A stretch of 17,808 bases of DNA from GCA-002701455 sp964342575 (GCA_964342575.1 CAYFGZ010000071.1:1-17808), one strand, 5' to 3'. Counted from the first letter of the stretch, positions 1-8,027 are shown. Notes: generated from the sequence alone by a model not told the origin. Numbers and translations: made by a program.

Positions 1-163
1 GGTGTGCTTATGTATTATTGTTTGTTTTTTAAGATAGTTATTGAGGTTAATCTAGCAGAAATTGAAAATTTATAGTGCTATTATGTCAATAGGGCTGCGG
101 ATGGTCGGTAGTGCGTTTAATAATAAGACCTGTGATTTGACTACTAATAATGAGATTAACTAA

Positions 164-937
164 TTGAAAAGACATCGTGGAAAATTTGACCCTAAAAGTC
201 ATGCACCCTACGAGTTAAGTAGGTCAAGAATCGAAAATTTCATTAAATGCCCAGCATGTTTTTATTTGCAGCAGGTCCGAAAGATAAACTTTCCAAGCAT
301 ACCGGGTTTTAATATCAACGAGGCTACAGATATTTTGCTCAAACGGGACTTCGATAGGTGCAGGCGCTTGGGGATCACGCATCCTTTTCTAGCTGCTCGG
401 GGATATAGTCATCTGATTCCATTTAATCATGTAAATTTCGAACTTTGGACGCAGAGTCTGCATTTTGGTGCCGCAGGTCGGTTTCACACCATTCATAAGA
501 AAACAAACCTTAAGATTGGTGGTGGTTTGGATGATGTGTGGATAAATCAAACGACTAATCAATTACATATCGTTGACTATAAAAGTACCTCTGTGAAAAG
601 GGAAGGTACAGGGGTGACGCTGGATGATCCTTGGAAGGAGGGCTACAAACGTCAAATGGATCTCTACGTTTGGATAATGAGGCGTTTGGGCTTTGATGTT
701 TCAGACACGGGTTATTTTCTATACTGTGACGGTGATCGTTTTACTGACAGCACTTTTTTGAATGCGAATAGCGCCACTATGAAATTCAAAATGTCACTCC
801 TCCCGTATAAAGTTCGTCAATCCTGGATAGTGCCAACTTTATTTTCTATAAGAAAGACTCTCGAACAAGAGCATTGTCCTCTACATAATGATTATTGCGA
901 ATATGGGAAGTTTTTAAAGGCAGTAGCAGAACACTAA
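164..937 (+). CDS. RecB/Cas4-like PD-(D/E)XK nuclease family protein
   Basis: A 257-residue protein with the core of the PD-(D/E)XK nuclease fold. An N-terminal LSRSRI segment at 18-23 leads into FIKCPAC (Cys29, Cys32). Then come GGGLDDVW (Asp123), HIVDYKS (Asp138 and Lys140, the expected metal and catalytic residues), and a Tyr/Gln helix YKRQMDLY at 161-168. The C-terminus has CPLHNDYC (Cys238, Cys245). Two N-terminal plus two C-terminal cysteines is the layout of the iron-sulfur cluster nucleases (Cas4, AddB); the cluster here is inferred. The start is TTG directly after an in-frame TAA at 161-163, and no in-frame ATG occurs until residue 165, so a non-ATG start is needed; the ribosome site is weak. 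No cas genes, helicase or recombination partner lies nearby and paaA follows after about 150 bp, so the cellular role is unknown. Confidence 0.82.
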   Translation: MKRHRGKFDPKSHAPYELSRSRIENFIKCPACFYLQQVRKINFPSIPGFNINEATDILLKRDFDRCRRLGITHPFLAARGYSHLIPFNHVNFELWTQSLHFGAAGRFHTIHKKTNLKIGGGLDDVWINQTTNQLHIVDYKSTSVKREGTGVTLDDPWKEGYKRQMDLYVWIMRRLGFDVSDTGYFLYCDGDRFTDSTFLNANSATMKFKMSLLPYKVRQSWIVPTLFSIRKTLEQEHCPLHNDYCEYGKFLKAVAEH

Positions 938-1024
938 TTTCTTATTTCAAATAAAAAAGCTTTAGCGTTAAAGTTCGGAATTATAGAAATACAAGACTTG
1001 AAATCAAACTAGATTAGTGGGGAT

Positions 1025-1053
1025 TTGGCCGCTCACATATTTTAATTTAGAAT
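1025..1053 (+). promoter_or_regulatory. candidate sigma-70 promoter for paaABCDE
   Basis: TTGGCC at 1025-1030 and TAGAAT at 1048-1053 are separated by exactly 17 bases (4/6 and 5/6 matches to the -35 and -10 consensus). A transcript starting near 1060 would have a leader of about 25 nt before the paaA ATG at 1086. No PaaX- or PaaR-type operator could be identified by eye. The assignment rests only on spacing and consensus. Confidence 0.35.
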
Positions 1054-1085
1054 ACGGCGTCGCCTTTATTTTAAGAGAGACTACA

Positions 1086-2087
1086 ATGGACACGGAAACT
1101 TTTAAATCGCGGAGTATAAACGTAACCTCCAAAAAGGAACTATCTCCGAAAGAGCAAGCATTCCAAAAGCGTATTGATCGAGGCGAAAAAATCGAACCTA
1201 AAGATTGGATGCCGGATGATTATCGAGAAAGTCTGATCCGGCAGATAGGTCAGCATGCACACTCAGAAATTGTAGGACAATTGCCAGAAAGCAACTGGAT
1301 TACTAGGGCGCCGACTCTTGAACGTAAGGCCAATTTACTAGCAAAGGTGCAGGATGAGGCGGGGCATGGTTTATACCTGTATTGTGCCGCAGAAACTCTG
1401 GGTGTTAGCCGAGATACACTTTTCAATATGCTTCATTCGGGTAAGATGAAATATTCATCGATCTTTAATTACCCCACCCTCACTTGGGCGGATATGGGGG
1501 CGATAGGTTGGCTAGTTGATGGTGCTGCTATAATGAACCAAGTACCATTGCAGCGTGCGTCCTACGGCCCTTATGCGCGTGCTATGGTTCGAATTTGTAA
1601 AGAGGAGAGTTTCCATCAACGTCAAGGTTTTCAAATTATGTTGACTATGGCGAGGGGCACAATTGAACAAAAACGCATGGCTCAGGATGCACTTGATCGC
1701 TTTTGGTATCCGTCTCTAATGATGTTTGGTCCTCCGGACCAAGACAGCGTGCATTCTACTCAATCAATGGCTTGGAAAATTAAAATGCATTCCAATGATG
1801 AATTGCGACAGAAATTTGTCGATGAAACAGTACCGCAAGCTAAATTTTTGGGCTTAAATATTCCCGACAATGACCTAAGTTGGAATCAGGAAACGTGCCA
1901 TTATGAGTATTCCCAGCCCGACTGGAATGAATTTTTTGATGTAATCTCTGGTAAGGGGCCCTGTAACGCTGAGCGTCTTGAAGCTCGCAAGAAAGCGTGG
2001 GATGATGGCACTTGGGTTCGCGATGGCATGCTGGCTCACGCTCGAAAGAAAAAAATACATAAATCCAAGGGGGAGGGGGCACAGTAA
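1086..2087 (+). CDS. paaA: 1,2-phenylacetyl-CoA epoxidase subunit PaaA
   Basis: Catalytic alpha subunit (333 aa) of the soluble diiron phenylacetyl-CoA epoxidase, which converts phenylacetyl-CoA to its ring-1,2-epoxide in the cytoplasm. The protein reads like E. coli PaaA along its length: QIGQHAHSEIVG (53-64), NWITRAPTL (70-78), KVQDEAGHGLYLY (87-99, the first ExxH diiron motif, Glu91 and His94), MKYSSIFNYPTL, then CKEESFHQRQGF (171-182, the second ExxH with Glu174 and His177) and RKAWDDGTWVR near the end. The start is taken at ATG 1086, preceded by a purine-rich AAGAGAG. An in-frame TTG-type start at 1017 would add 23 non-family residues and is rejected. Relative to the usual ~309 aa it carries a short charged N-terminal extension before the conserved ERGEKIEPKDW-like segment. 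First gene of the operon, overlapping paaB by one base. Confidence 0.97.
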   Translation: MDTETFKSRSINVTSKKELSPKEQAFQKRIDRGEKIEPKDWMPDDYRESLIRQIGQHAHSEIVGQLPESNWITRAPTLERKANLLAKVQDEAGHGLYLYCAAETLGVSRDTLFNMLHSGKMKYSSIFNYPTLTWADMGAIGWLVDGAAIMNQVPLQRASYGPYARAMVRICKEESFHQRQGFQIMLTMARGTIEQKRMAQDALDRFWYPSLMMFGPPDQDSVHSTQSMAWKIKMHSNDELRQKFVDETVPQAKFLGLNIPDNDLSWNQETCHYEYSQPDWNEFFDVISGKGPCNAERLEARKKAWDDGTWVRDGMLAHARKKKIHKSKGEGAQ

Positions 2088-2377
2088 TGAGCAGTTCAAA
2101 AGAATGGCCTCTGTGGGAAGTATTTATACGTGGACAACACGGAATGAGCCACCGCCATGTCGGATCACTACATGCTGTTGATTCCGAACACGCGATGAAA
2201 AACGCGCGCGATGTCTACACAAGGCGTAATGAAGGTGTGAGCATATGGGTGGTAGAAGCCGTTAATATAGCGGCCTCAAGTCCATCCGAAAAAGGGCCAC
2301 TTTTTGATCCCTCGCGGGATAAGGTTTATCGTCATCCAACATTCTATGAGTTACCTGATGAAGCAGGGAATATATAG
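2087..2377 (+). CDS. paaB: 1,2-phenylacetyl-CoA epoxidase subunit PaaB
   Basis: Small 96-residue subunit of the phenylacetyl-CoA epoxidase. In known systems PaaB bridges PaaAC units into the higher-order complex and has no cofactor of its own. The sequence has the PaaB start WPLWEVFIRGQHGMSHRHVG (residues 6-25), then HAVDSEHAMKNARDVYTRR and GVSIWVVEA, with the C-terminal KVYRHPTFYELPDE (position ~80-93). Length matches the family (about 95 aa). Its ATG shares a base with the paaA stop (TAATG), and a very strong purine run (AAGGGGGAGGGGG) lies just upstream inside paaA, so translation is probably both coupled and independently primed. Overlaps paaC by one base. Confidence 0.96.
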   Translation: MSSSKEWPLWEVFIRGQHGMSHRHVGSLHAVDSEHAMKNARDVYTRRNEGVSIWVVEAVNIAASSPSEKGPLFDPSRDKVYRHPTFYELPDEAGNI

Positions 2378-3141
2378 TGAATCCGCAGATGTGTCCTCTG
2401 TTCGAATTTCTCTTGCGTCAAGGTGACAATGCATTAGTTTTGGGCCATCGCACATCCGAATGGTGTGGAACCGCCCCCGCTTTAGAGGAGGATATCGCAT
2501 TAGCAAATACTGCCCTAGATCTTATTGGTCAAACCAGGCTTTGGTTGGAATATGCTAGCCAGGTTGAGGGCGTCGGAAGGTCAGCGAACGATCTTGCATT
2601 CCTACGAGAATTTTACGACTTTCGGAATTTACTTGTACTAGAGTTGCCTAATGAGGGTTTTGATCGAACGTTAATGCGGCAGTTTCTGTTTGATTCCTTT
2701 CAGGTACCCTGGCTTGATTCTCTATTAACCTCATCTGATATTCGGGTTTCTGAAATAGCTTCAAAATCCTCTAAGGAGGCTAGGTATCATCGAGAACGAT
2801 CTAAAGACACGGTCATCGCCCTGGGGGATGGAACAAAGGAAAGCAATGAACGGATGCAGCAGGCGCTCGATTATTTGTGGCCCTACATAGGAGAAATCTT
2901 CCTTGATGATCAAGTTGACCACACAATGGATGATCAGGGTGTTGCGCCACTACCATCAAGCCTTGAATATATTTGGATAGAAACCGTCAAACAAGTTCTT
3001 GAGGAAGCGTGTTTGGTGATACCACGGAGGGATTTTGTTCATACGGGTGGTCGAACAGGTGCCCGGCACACTGAGCATTTGGGACATATGCTTGCTACAA
3101 TGCAGTTCTTGCAGCGTTCTTATCCAGGTGCAGTATGGTAG
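2377..3141 (+). CDS. paaC: 1,2-phenylacetyl-CoA epoxidase subunit PaaC
   Basis: Structural beta-type subunit (254 aa) that pairs with PaaA in the epoxidase. It has the same four-helix ferritin-like fold but no functional diiron site in characterised members. Recognisable segments are GDNALVLGHRTSEWCGTAP (16-34), LANTALDLIGQTRLWL, DFRNLLVLELPN, SSKEARYHRERSKD and the family-typical ending HTEHLGHMLATMQFLQR followed by YPGAVW. The start is GTG at 2377, in a TAGTG overlap with paaB, with GCAGGGAA about 7 nt upstream; an ATG at 2389 would lose only four residues and lacks such a site. Length is near the usual ~250 aa. Its 3' end overlaps paaD by 7 nt. Confidence 0.96.
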   Translation: MNPQMCPLFEFLLRQGDNALVLGHRTSEWCGTAPALEEDIALANTALDLIGQTRLWLEYASQVEGVGRSANDLAFLREFYDFRNLLVLELPNEGFDRTLMRQFLFDSFQVPWLDSLLTSSDIRVSEIASKSSKEARYHRERSKDTVIALGDGTKESNERMQQALDYLWPYIGEIFLDDQVDHTMDDQGVAPLPSSLEYIWIETVKQVLEEACLVIPRRDFVHTGGRTGARHTEHLGHMLATMQFLQRSYPGAVW

Positions 3142-3605
3142 ATGAGATATTAGCCACCACCGACGAAATTTGGGAATGGCTGGAAGTGGTCCCTGATCCC
3201 GAAATACCCGCTATTTCCGTAGTTGACCTCGGTATCATTCGGAACGTATCGATCGGTAAAGAAGGGGTAGAAGTTGTCATCACACCAACCTATTCAGGAT
3301 GTCCCGCAATGAGTTTCATAGCTTCAGATATAAAGAGCGAGTTGGCCAGGCGGGGCGTATTTAAACTGACTATAAAAACGCAAATTGCACCGCCATGGAC
3401 GACTAACTGGTTAAGCAGAAAAGGAAGGACGATGTTGGAAAGCTATGGGATCGCACCTCCTCAGGTGGGGGGAGGGCCAAGTTCTTGCCCGCAGTGTAAA
3501 TCGACTGCCGTGGAAAAAGTTAGTCAATTTGGGTCAACACCTTGTAAAGCTCAATGGCGTTGCCAAGCTTGTTTAGAACCATTTGAATATTTTAAATGTA
3601 TCTAG
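3135..3605 (+). CDS. paaD: 1,2-phenylacetyl-CoA epoxidase subunit PaaD (MIP18/DUF59 family)
   Basis: A 156-residue maturation factor, thought from the family to help assemble metal centres of the epoxidase or its reductase. The N-terminal MIP18-type (DUF59) domain shows VPDPEIPAISVVDLGII (19-35) and TYSGCPAM (52-59, conserved Cys56). The C-terminus is a zinc-ribbon-like tail with CPQC (Cys118, Cys121), CKAQWRCQAC (Cys137, Cys143, Cys146) and the typical EPFEYFKCI ending. The ATG at 3135 lies inside the last codons of paaC, and an AGGTG about 5 nt upstream serves as ribosome site. Ten bases separate it from paaE. A general SufT-like function is less likely because of the C-terminal Cys tail and operon position. 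Confidence 0.95.
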   Translation: MVDEILATTDEIWEWLEVVPDPEIPAISVVDLGIIRNVSIGKEGVEVVITPTYSGCPAMSFIASDIKSELARRGVFKLTIKTQIAPPWTTNWLSRKGRTMLESYGIAPPQVGGGPSSCPQCKSTAVEKVSQFGSTPCKAQWRCQACLEPFEYFKCI

Positions 3606-3615
3606 GACGAATATG

Positions 3616-4680
3616 ATGGTGGAATTTCACCGACTGAGGGTTATGGATATTTATAAAACGATACGCGATGCCACTGTAGTCAGTTTGTGTCCCGAAAATG
3701 ATGTGAATTTCGATTTTGTGCAGGGACAATATTTAACATTTCGACGGGTGTTTAAAGGAACGGAACTGAGGCGTTCCTATTCAATATGTTCTAGTAAAGA
3801 CGAAATACTGCAGGTTGGGATAAAACTTGTGCGTGGTGGAGTCTTTTCAAGCTGGGCGAATTCCGAACTCGAGGTAGGTGATTTTATAGAATCCATGGCG
3901 CCTATGGGAAACTTTTATTTAAAGGCGGCAGAAGGTCAAGCATATTATTTGGCGTTTGCTGGGGGATCGGGAATTACTCCTATTCTTTCAATTCTAAAGA
4001 CAGGACTGGCTGCAGAGCCAGAAGCACATTTTACCTTGGTGTATGTCAACAGAAATATCAATACGGTTATGTTCCGAGAAGAACTTGAAAATCTGAAAAA
4101 TATTTATATGGAGCGCTTCAGGGTTATTCACATACTCAAAGACGATAGTCAGAATATTGATCTTTTTAAGGGTCATATAGATGCAGAAAAATGTGACCGA
4201 CTTTTCGAATGCTGGATTGATGTCATAAATGTAAGCATGGCGTTTATCTGCGGGCCAGAGCCCATGATGCAAGTGGTTTCGAAAGCACTTGAGCAGCACG
4301 GATTGAATCGGAATAAACTACGGCGTGAGTTTTTCACAAATACGCAGCTAGGCAGATTGAAGAACCGAATGAAGTGTCCTCCAAATTTGGAAACAGGGAC
4401 ACAGGGCCAGGTAATCATAGGGGGTGAAACGCGCTCGTTAAAAGTGACAGCGGATAGCACCCTACTTCAAGCGGCACTTGACAATAATATTGATGCTCCA
4501 TTCGCATGTTGTTCTGGTGTGTGCTCTACTTGTAAAGCTATGATTTTAGAGGGCGACGTCGAAATGATCTCCAACCACTCATTAGAAGATTATGAAGTGG
4601 AAGCGGGTTTTATTCTTACGTGCCAGTCCTACCCCGTATCCGATACAATTGTGTGGGACTATGATAAGGCTGGTCATTAA
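3616..4680 (+). CDS. paaE: 1,2-phenylacetyl-CoA epoxidase reductase PaaE
   Basis: NAD(P)H-dependent reductase (354 aa) that passes electrons through FAD and a 2Fe-2S cluster to the PaaA diiron centre. Domains in order: an FAD-binding ferredoxin-reductase domain with RRSYSICSS (52-60) and VRGGVFSSW; a nucleotide-binding domain with FAGGSGITP (114-122) and ICGPEPMM (211-218); and a C-terminal plant-type ferredoxin domain with the four ligands Cys298, Cys303, Cys306 and Cys336 (C-x4-C-x2-C-x29-C). The start is placed at ATG 3616 (MVEFHRL, matching the family start M-x-F-H-x-L) with AGGA 8 nt upstream. ATG 3613 is adjacent, and the in-frame ATG at 3583 lies within paaD and adds non-family residues. 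Last gene of the operon, followed by a terminator-like hairpin. Confidence 0.96.
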   Translation: MVEFHRLRVMDIYKTIRDATVVSLCPENDVNFDFVQGQYLTFRRVFKGTELRRSYSICSSKDEILQVGIKLVRGGVFSSWANSELEVGDFIESMAPMGNFYLKAAEGQAYYLAFAGGSGITPILSILKTGLAAEPEAHFTLVYVNRNINTVMFREELENLKNIYMERFRVIHILKDDSQNIDLFKGHIDAEKCDRLFECWIDVINVSMAFICGPEPMMQVVSKALEQHGLNRNKLRREFFTNTQLGRLKNRMKCPPNLETGTQGQVIIGGETRSLKVTADSTLLQAALDNNIDAPFACCSGVCSTCKAMILEGDVEMISNHSLEDYEVEAGFILTCQSYPVSDTIVWDYDKAGH

Positions 4681-4694
4681 AACAAAAAAAGGGA

Positions 4695-4744
4695 GGCTAT
4701 TATTAGTTGCAAACTATAATATCGTTTAGCCATTAATTCTTTTT
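4695..4744. terminator. probable bidirectional intrinsic terminator between paaE and paaK
   Basis: TATTATTAGTT (4698-4708) pairs with AACTATAATA (4712-4721) with one bulged base and a GCA loop. An outer GGCTA/TAGCC pair (4695-4699 and 4727-4731) can close the base as an alternative. On the plus strand a T-rich tract follows (TTCTTTTTATT, around 4738-4746). On the minus strand the A7 run at 4684-4690 becomes a T7 tract just after the hairpin. This arrangement between two convergent units suits termination in both directions. The stem is AT-rich, so its strength is uncertain. Confidence 0.5.
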
Positions 4745-4765
4745 ATTGCGGGGCCTGACCTGGGG

Positions 4766-6076
4766 CTATTCTTTGGGCCTCTGATCGACGACTCGTCGCG
4801 CCTTTCCTTGAGATCTTTCTACACTTCCTGGATGACCCACGTTTATGGAAACACTAATCCCGATTGTATCTTTGATCTTTTGTGTCAGTCTATCACTCAA
4901 TTCTTCAACGTTATGCGTTGCGATTGAGCTGGGCATTGCTTCCACGAGCAGTTTCATTTTGTCCATAGGACCGTCTTTAGACAATTCTATCTGGAAGTGT
5001 GGGGAAAGTGCAGGGGTCTCTAGCACAAGTTCTTCAATCTGAGTTGGGAATACATTCACACCCCTTAATATAATCATATCATCGGATCGGCCGGTTACTT
5101 TTTCCATCCGTCGCATGGAGCGTGCAGTTCCTGGCATAAGGCGTGTTAAATCTCTGGTGCGATAACGGATCATTGGTAGGCCTTCTTTAGTAATTGTCGT
5201 AAAAACCAATTCGCCGACTTCGCCATCTTCCAAAACTTCACCGGTTTCGGGATGGACCACTTCGGGATAAAAGTGGTCTTCCCAGATGTGAAGGCCATCT
5301 TTTGTTTCAACACACTCATTGGCTACACCAGGTCCAATAATTTCTGATAGGCCGTATATATCTACAGCATGCATATCGAATGCTGACTCAATTTCTCGTC
5401 GCATGGAGTTGGTCCAGGGTTCTGCTCCAAATATTCCAATCTCCAAGGAAGTATCTCTTGGATCAAAGCCAACTTTTTTGAATTGCTCCAAAATATTGAG
5501 CATATAAGAAGGAGTAACCATTATCGTTGATGGTTTGAAGTCGCGGATCAAGTTTACTTGTCGGTCCGTCATGCCTCCAGATATAGGTACCACTGTACAG
5601 CCAAGCCGTTCGGCTCCGTAATGGGCGCCTAGACCACCAGTAAAAAGTCCATAGCCGTATACAATATGCACAATGTCCCCGGCTTTTGTGCCACTAGCGC
5701 GCATAGATCGGGCAACCATGTTAGCCCACATCTCTAGATCGTTTTTAGTATATCCCACTACTGTAGGTTGCCCAGTTGTTCCCGATGAGGCATGGATCCT
5801 GATAATTTCTTCGCGGGGTACCGCAAAAAGTCCAAACGGATAATGAGTCCGTATGTCTTCCTTGTAAGTAAATGGGAATTTTGAAAGGTCTGATAGTGAT
5901 TTTAGGTCATCTGGAGCAACTCCTACGTCATCGAAACGTTGACGATACATTACGACATTTTCATAAGCATGACGCAATGACCACTTCATTCTTTTCAATT
6001 GCAGGTTGCGTATTTCATCTATCGAAGCAATCTCAATCGGGTCTAGCAATTTTCTGTTGGGGTTCAAATTTCGCAT
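4766..6076 (-). CDS. paaK: phenylacetate-CoA ligase PaaK
   Basis: AMP-forming ligase (436 aa; E. coli PaaK is about 437) that activates phenylacetate with ATP and CoA, the entry step before the PaaABCE epoxidase. Visible motifs: IHASSGTTGQPTVVGYTKND (94-113, the adenylate-forming P-loop), GYGLFTGGLGAHYG, FGAEPWT (216-222), IYGLSEIIGPGV (240-251), RYRTRDLTRL (304-313), the hinge region TGRSDDMIILRGVNVFPTQ (328-346), and SQGKARRV (422-429) with the conserved catalytic Lys425. The start ATG at 6076 is preceded by GGAAG six bases upstream. It lies 14 bp downstream of paaI on the minus strand and so is probably co-transcribed with it. Convergent with paaE. Confidence 0.96.
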   Translation of the reverse strand: MRNLNPNRKLLDPIEIASIDEIRNLQLKRMKWSLRHAYENVVMYRQRFDDVGVAPDDLKSLSDLSKFPFTYKEDIRTHYPFGLFAVPREEIIRIHASSGTTGQPTVVGYTKNDLEMWANMVARSMRASGTKAGDIVHIVYGYGLFTGGLGAHYGAERLGCTVVPISGGMTDRQVNLIRDFKPSTIMVTPSYMLNILEQFKKVGFDPRDTSLEIGIFGAEPWTNSMRREIESAFDMHAVDIYGLSEIIGPGVANECVETKDGLHIWEDHFYPEVVHPETGEVLEDGEVGELVFTTITKEGLPMIRYRTRDLTRLMPGTARSMRRMEKVTGRSDDMIILRGVNVFPTQIEELVLETPALSPHFQIELSKDGPMDKMKLLVEAMPSSIATHNVEELSDRLTQKIKDTIGISVSINVGHPGSVERSQGKARRVVDQRPKE

Positions 6077-6090
6077 AAAAATCTTCCGCT

Positions 6091-6516
6091 TTATTCGTCA
6101 AAAAGTCGCCCACGTATAGCGCGTGAATAACCTCGAAACTCGGCAATTACGAGTTTATGTTGGTTGGCCACTGTTACATCGTAGATTCCATTTTTGCCAA
6201 CTAGGCTTACCTCTCGTGCCCGGGCTGTAAGTTCATCATTCAGAACTGCAGGCCTTATGTATGTTATCGTGTTATGCTGCGCTACTGTTGCTTGGTTTCG
6301 GCTGTTGCAAGCAAAGGCAAAGGCGCTGTCGGCTAACGTAAAAATGATTCCGCCATGGCACAAATTGTGGCCATTTGTATGGTGTTTTTTTACGGTAAGT
6401 AACAGTGTAGCTTTACCTTCATCGACCTCGTCTATTTTTACGCCGATCCATTGGCTAGAGTTATCGTTTTGCCACATTGCTGTGGCAGATTTTTCAGCTC
6501 TTTCTTTTGGTTTCAT
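6091..6516 (-). CDS. paaI: PaaI-type hotdog-fold acyl-CoA thioesterase
   Basis: A 141-residue single hotdog domain. PaaI hydrolyses phenylacetyl-CoA and hydroxylated derivatives and is thought to rescue CoA when pathway intermediates stall. The active-site helix is present as NGHNLCHGGIIFTLADSAFA (48-67), with the conserved His-Gly-Gly and the catalytic-type Asp63; HNTITYIRPA (81-90) is the following conserved strand. Length equals the family norm. The start ATG at 6516 has AAAGG about 6-7 nt upstream. It precedes paaK by 14 bp on the same strand, so the two form a paaI-paaK unit whose promoter must lie in the 238-bp spacer to the right. Confidence 0.94.
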   Translation of the reverse strand: MKPKERAEKSATAMWQNDNSSQWIGVKIDEVDEGKATLLLTVKKHHTNGHNLCHGGIIFTLADSAFAFACNSRNQATVAQHNTITYIRPAVLNDELTARAREVSLVGKNGIYDVTVANQHKLVIAEFRGYSRAIRGRLFDE

Positions 6517-6586
6517 AGTCGCCTTTCAATTGGTTGGTAAATAAAGTAACAATTGGGCACCGCATTTTTTTAAGTATTATAAGATC

Positions 6587-6603
6587 TCGACTTAGAGTGT
6601 CGA
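6587..6603. promoter_or_regulatory. small inverted repeat upstream of paaI
   Basis: TCGAC and GTCGA arms flank a 7-base spacer, about 70 bases before the paaI start, in the only spacer that could carry a paaIK promoter. AGATC and GATCT (6582-6586 and 6609-6613) form a loose outer pair. This could be an operator half-site pair, but no regulator is encoded nearby and the match is short enough to be chance. The remainder of the 238-bp spacer (6517-6754) shows nothing else recognisable. Confidence 0.2.
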
Positions 6604-6754
6604 CCGCTTGATCTATTTTGGTTGTATGAAGTCGATTTTTGGCTTTTGTTTGAAAATAATTCCAGACGAGAGGAATAATTTAAGTGTTGTCGAAAAATTA
6701 ACGTTACTTTTTGATCTTAGCAAATCTAATTAGATTACTGGACTAAATCATTAA

Positions 6755-7558
6755 CTAATGGCTAGCAGTAATTATGCCGTTGTTCGAACCTATTGTTAAG
6801 GGTGCCCAATTTGTAGATCGAACGAAGTCGGGTCGTGGATTTTCTATGTCTCTTGGGTGGTTCGTGCATTTATTAAAACAGAAAAAAATTTGCCAACGGT
6901 CCTCTGACGAAAGGTTATGGCCTGATGCGTGTAGCAAGTTGCAGTGAAATATTGCGGCTGTTCCAGCGCCACCGATGATTGGCACAGGATTGGGAAACTG
7001 TTTCATATACTTTTTCATGTCAGATGTTCTCGCAACCCATAGCTTGTAAGCGGTGGAGTCATCCCAACGAGGGGTTGATCGTCCCTGCTTGTGACTGCCA
7101 GGTAGGACGTACATACATCCATTGAGCGGCGTTGCTTCTGTGAGTACCACTGTCATCGTGGTCATATCGGGCTCTTTTATCCCATCCAGGTGCCAGCTGT
7201 GGAAGTCTTGATGCCACGGCCATGCGGACCCTTCGATAGCCGACTTCATATTGAGTTTACTATGATGCATATACACATTGTCGTCGCCAAGGCACTGCTG
7301 CGCGGTTTTAAGTATTCGTGGTGTGCGTGCGGCGGCACGAAATGCGGGTGAAGCGGTATCACCACTTTCTTCGTGAAGGCGGAACATAATTTTTACAGTT
7401 TCGTCCTCGCCTTCTCGCACGACCATATCAGAATTTATTTTCGAGACGCGTTCCACCTCTCGTCGCAATATTTGTACTTCTTGAGGGTCGAATAGCTCAG
7501 GAAATATAAGGAAGCCATCGCGCTCATATTGAGCAATTTGTTTGGGATTAAGTTCCAT
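6755..7558 (-). CDS. PhyH-family Fe(II)/2-oxoglutarate dioxygenase, EctD-like
   Basis: A 267-residue non-heme iron oxygenase of the phytanoyl-CoA/ectoine hydroxylase superfamily. The facial triad is visible as WPWHQDFHSWHLDG (113-126; His116 and Asp118) and the distal His210 in CNLLHASGHN, with Arg221 (SSEDRWQ) as the likely 2-oxoglutarate anchor. The block from WHQDF to VLPGSHK (residues 115-156, including TPLNGCMYVLPGSH) strongly resembles the ectoine hydroxylase signature region. However, no ectABC genes are near and the protein is shorter than the usual ~300 aa, so the substrate is not assigned. The start ATG at 7558 has AAAGG about nine bases upstream. It stands alone: 238 bp before paaI on the same strand, and a long non-coding region on its 5' side. 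Confidence 0.88.
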   Translation of the reverse strand: MELNPKQIAQYERDGFLIFPELFDPQEVQILRREVERVSKINSDMVVREGEDETVKIMFRLHEESGDTASPAFRAAARTPRILKTAQQCLGDDNVYMHHSKLNMKSAIEGSAWPWHQDFHSWHLDGIKEPDMTTMTVVLTEATPLNGCMYVLPGSHKQGRSTPRWDDSTAYKLWVARTSDMKKYMKQFPNPVPIIGGAGTAAIFHCNLLHASGHNLSSEDRWQIFFCFNKCTNHPRDIENPRPDFVRSTNWAPLTIGSNNGIITASH

Positions 7559-7875
7559 TGGTGGTGCCTTTATCTAGATGAACACAGAAGTGGTGCACAA
7601 TCGTTACGCCTTTTCTACGAAGTAGAGAGTTTAATCCATTTTTGACCAAAGTCAGGTGTGATACAAATATCGTTCAATAATATTCATTAAAGCAATTTAC
7701 CAATAATTGAGAGAGTCGGATAGCATGTTTTATGTATCTAATTATACGGCAGATCCGTTTAATTTCATCCGCAGGCACTATTTATAAGTTATACAGTGTG
7801 CTCCAATCGCTATATTAAATGAAATTATGTACATTAATAAAACTTATATTGTATAGTAATTGCTAGTCGTTTGCT

Positions 7876-7966
7876 GGAAAGTTTAATGGATGAACGATAG
7901 CTTTTGGCAAGAAGTCAGTTTTATGATATGGCCTCTCCCGTCAAATTAAAACTTTCCGTTTTTTTA
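7876..7966 (+). ncRNA. possible structured leader or small RNA ending in a T-run
   Basis: GGAAAGTTT (7876-7884) is a perfect 9-base inverted match to AAACTTTCC (7949-7957), and the right arm is followed directly by G and seven T residues (7959-7965). The loop of about 64 bases is too long for a simple terminator but would fit a small RNA or an attenuator closed by a terminal stem. It lies about 210 bases before the methyltransferase start. No known RNA family was recognised. Confidence 0.25.
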
Positions 7967-8027
7967 TTAACCCAAAGACGCAAAAGTCCTTTAAAAAAAT
8001 CCACTTAAATGTTCTCACGGAGTTCTG

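Noticed and set aside
104..130. GGTAGTGCG near the left end as a third tRNA-like head.
   Set aside because: Only a few bases match, with no acceptor strand or D-stem pairing.
1017..1085. Upstream extension of paaA from a non-ATG start at 1017.
   Set aside because: The added 23 residues do not resemble PaaA, the ATG at 1086 has a purine-rich ribosome site, and a good promoter candidate lies inside the extension.
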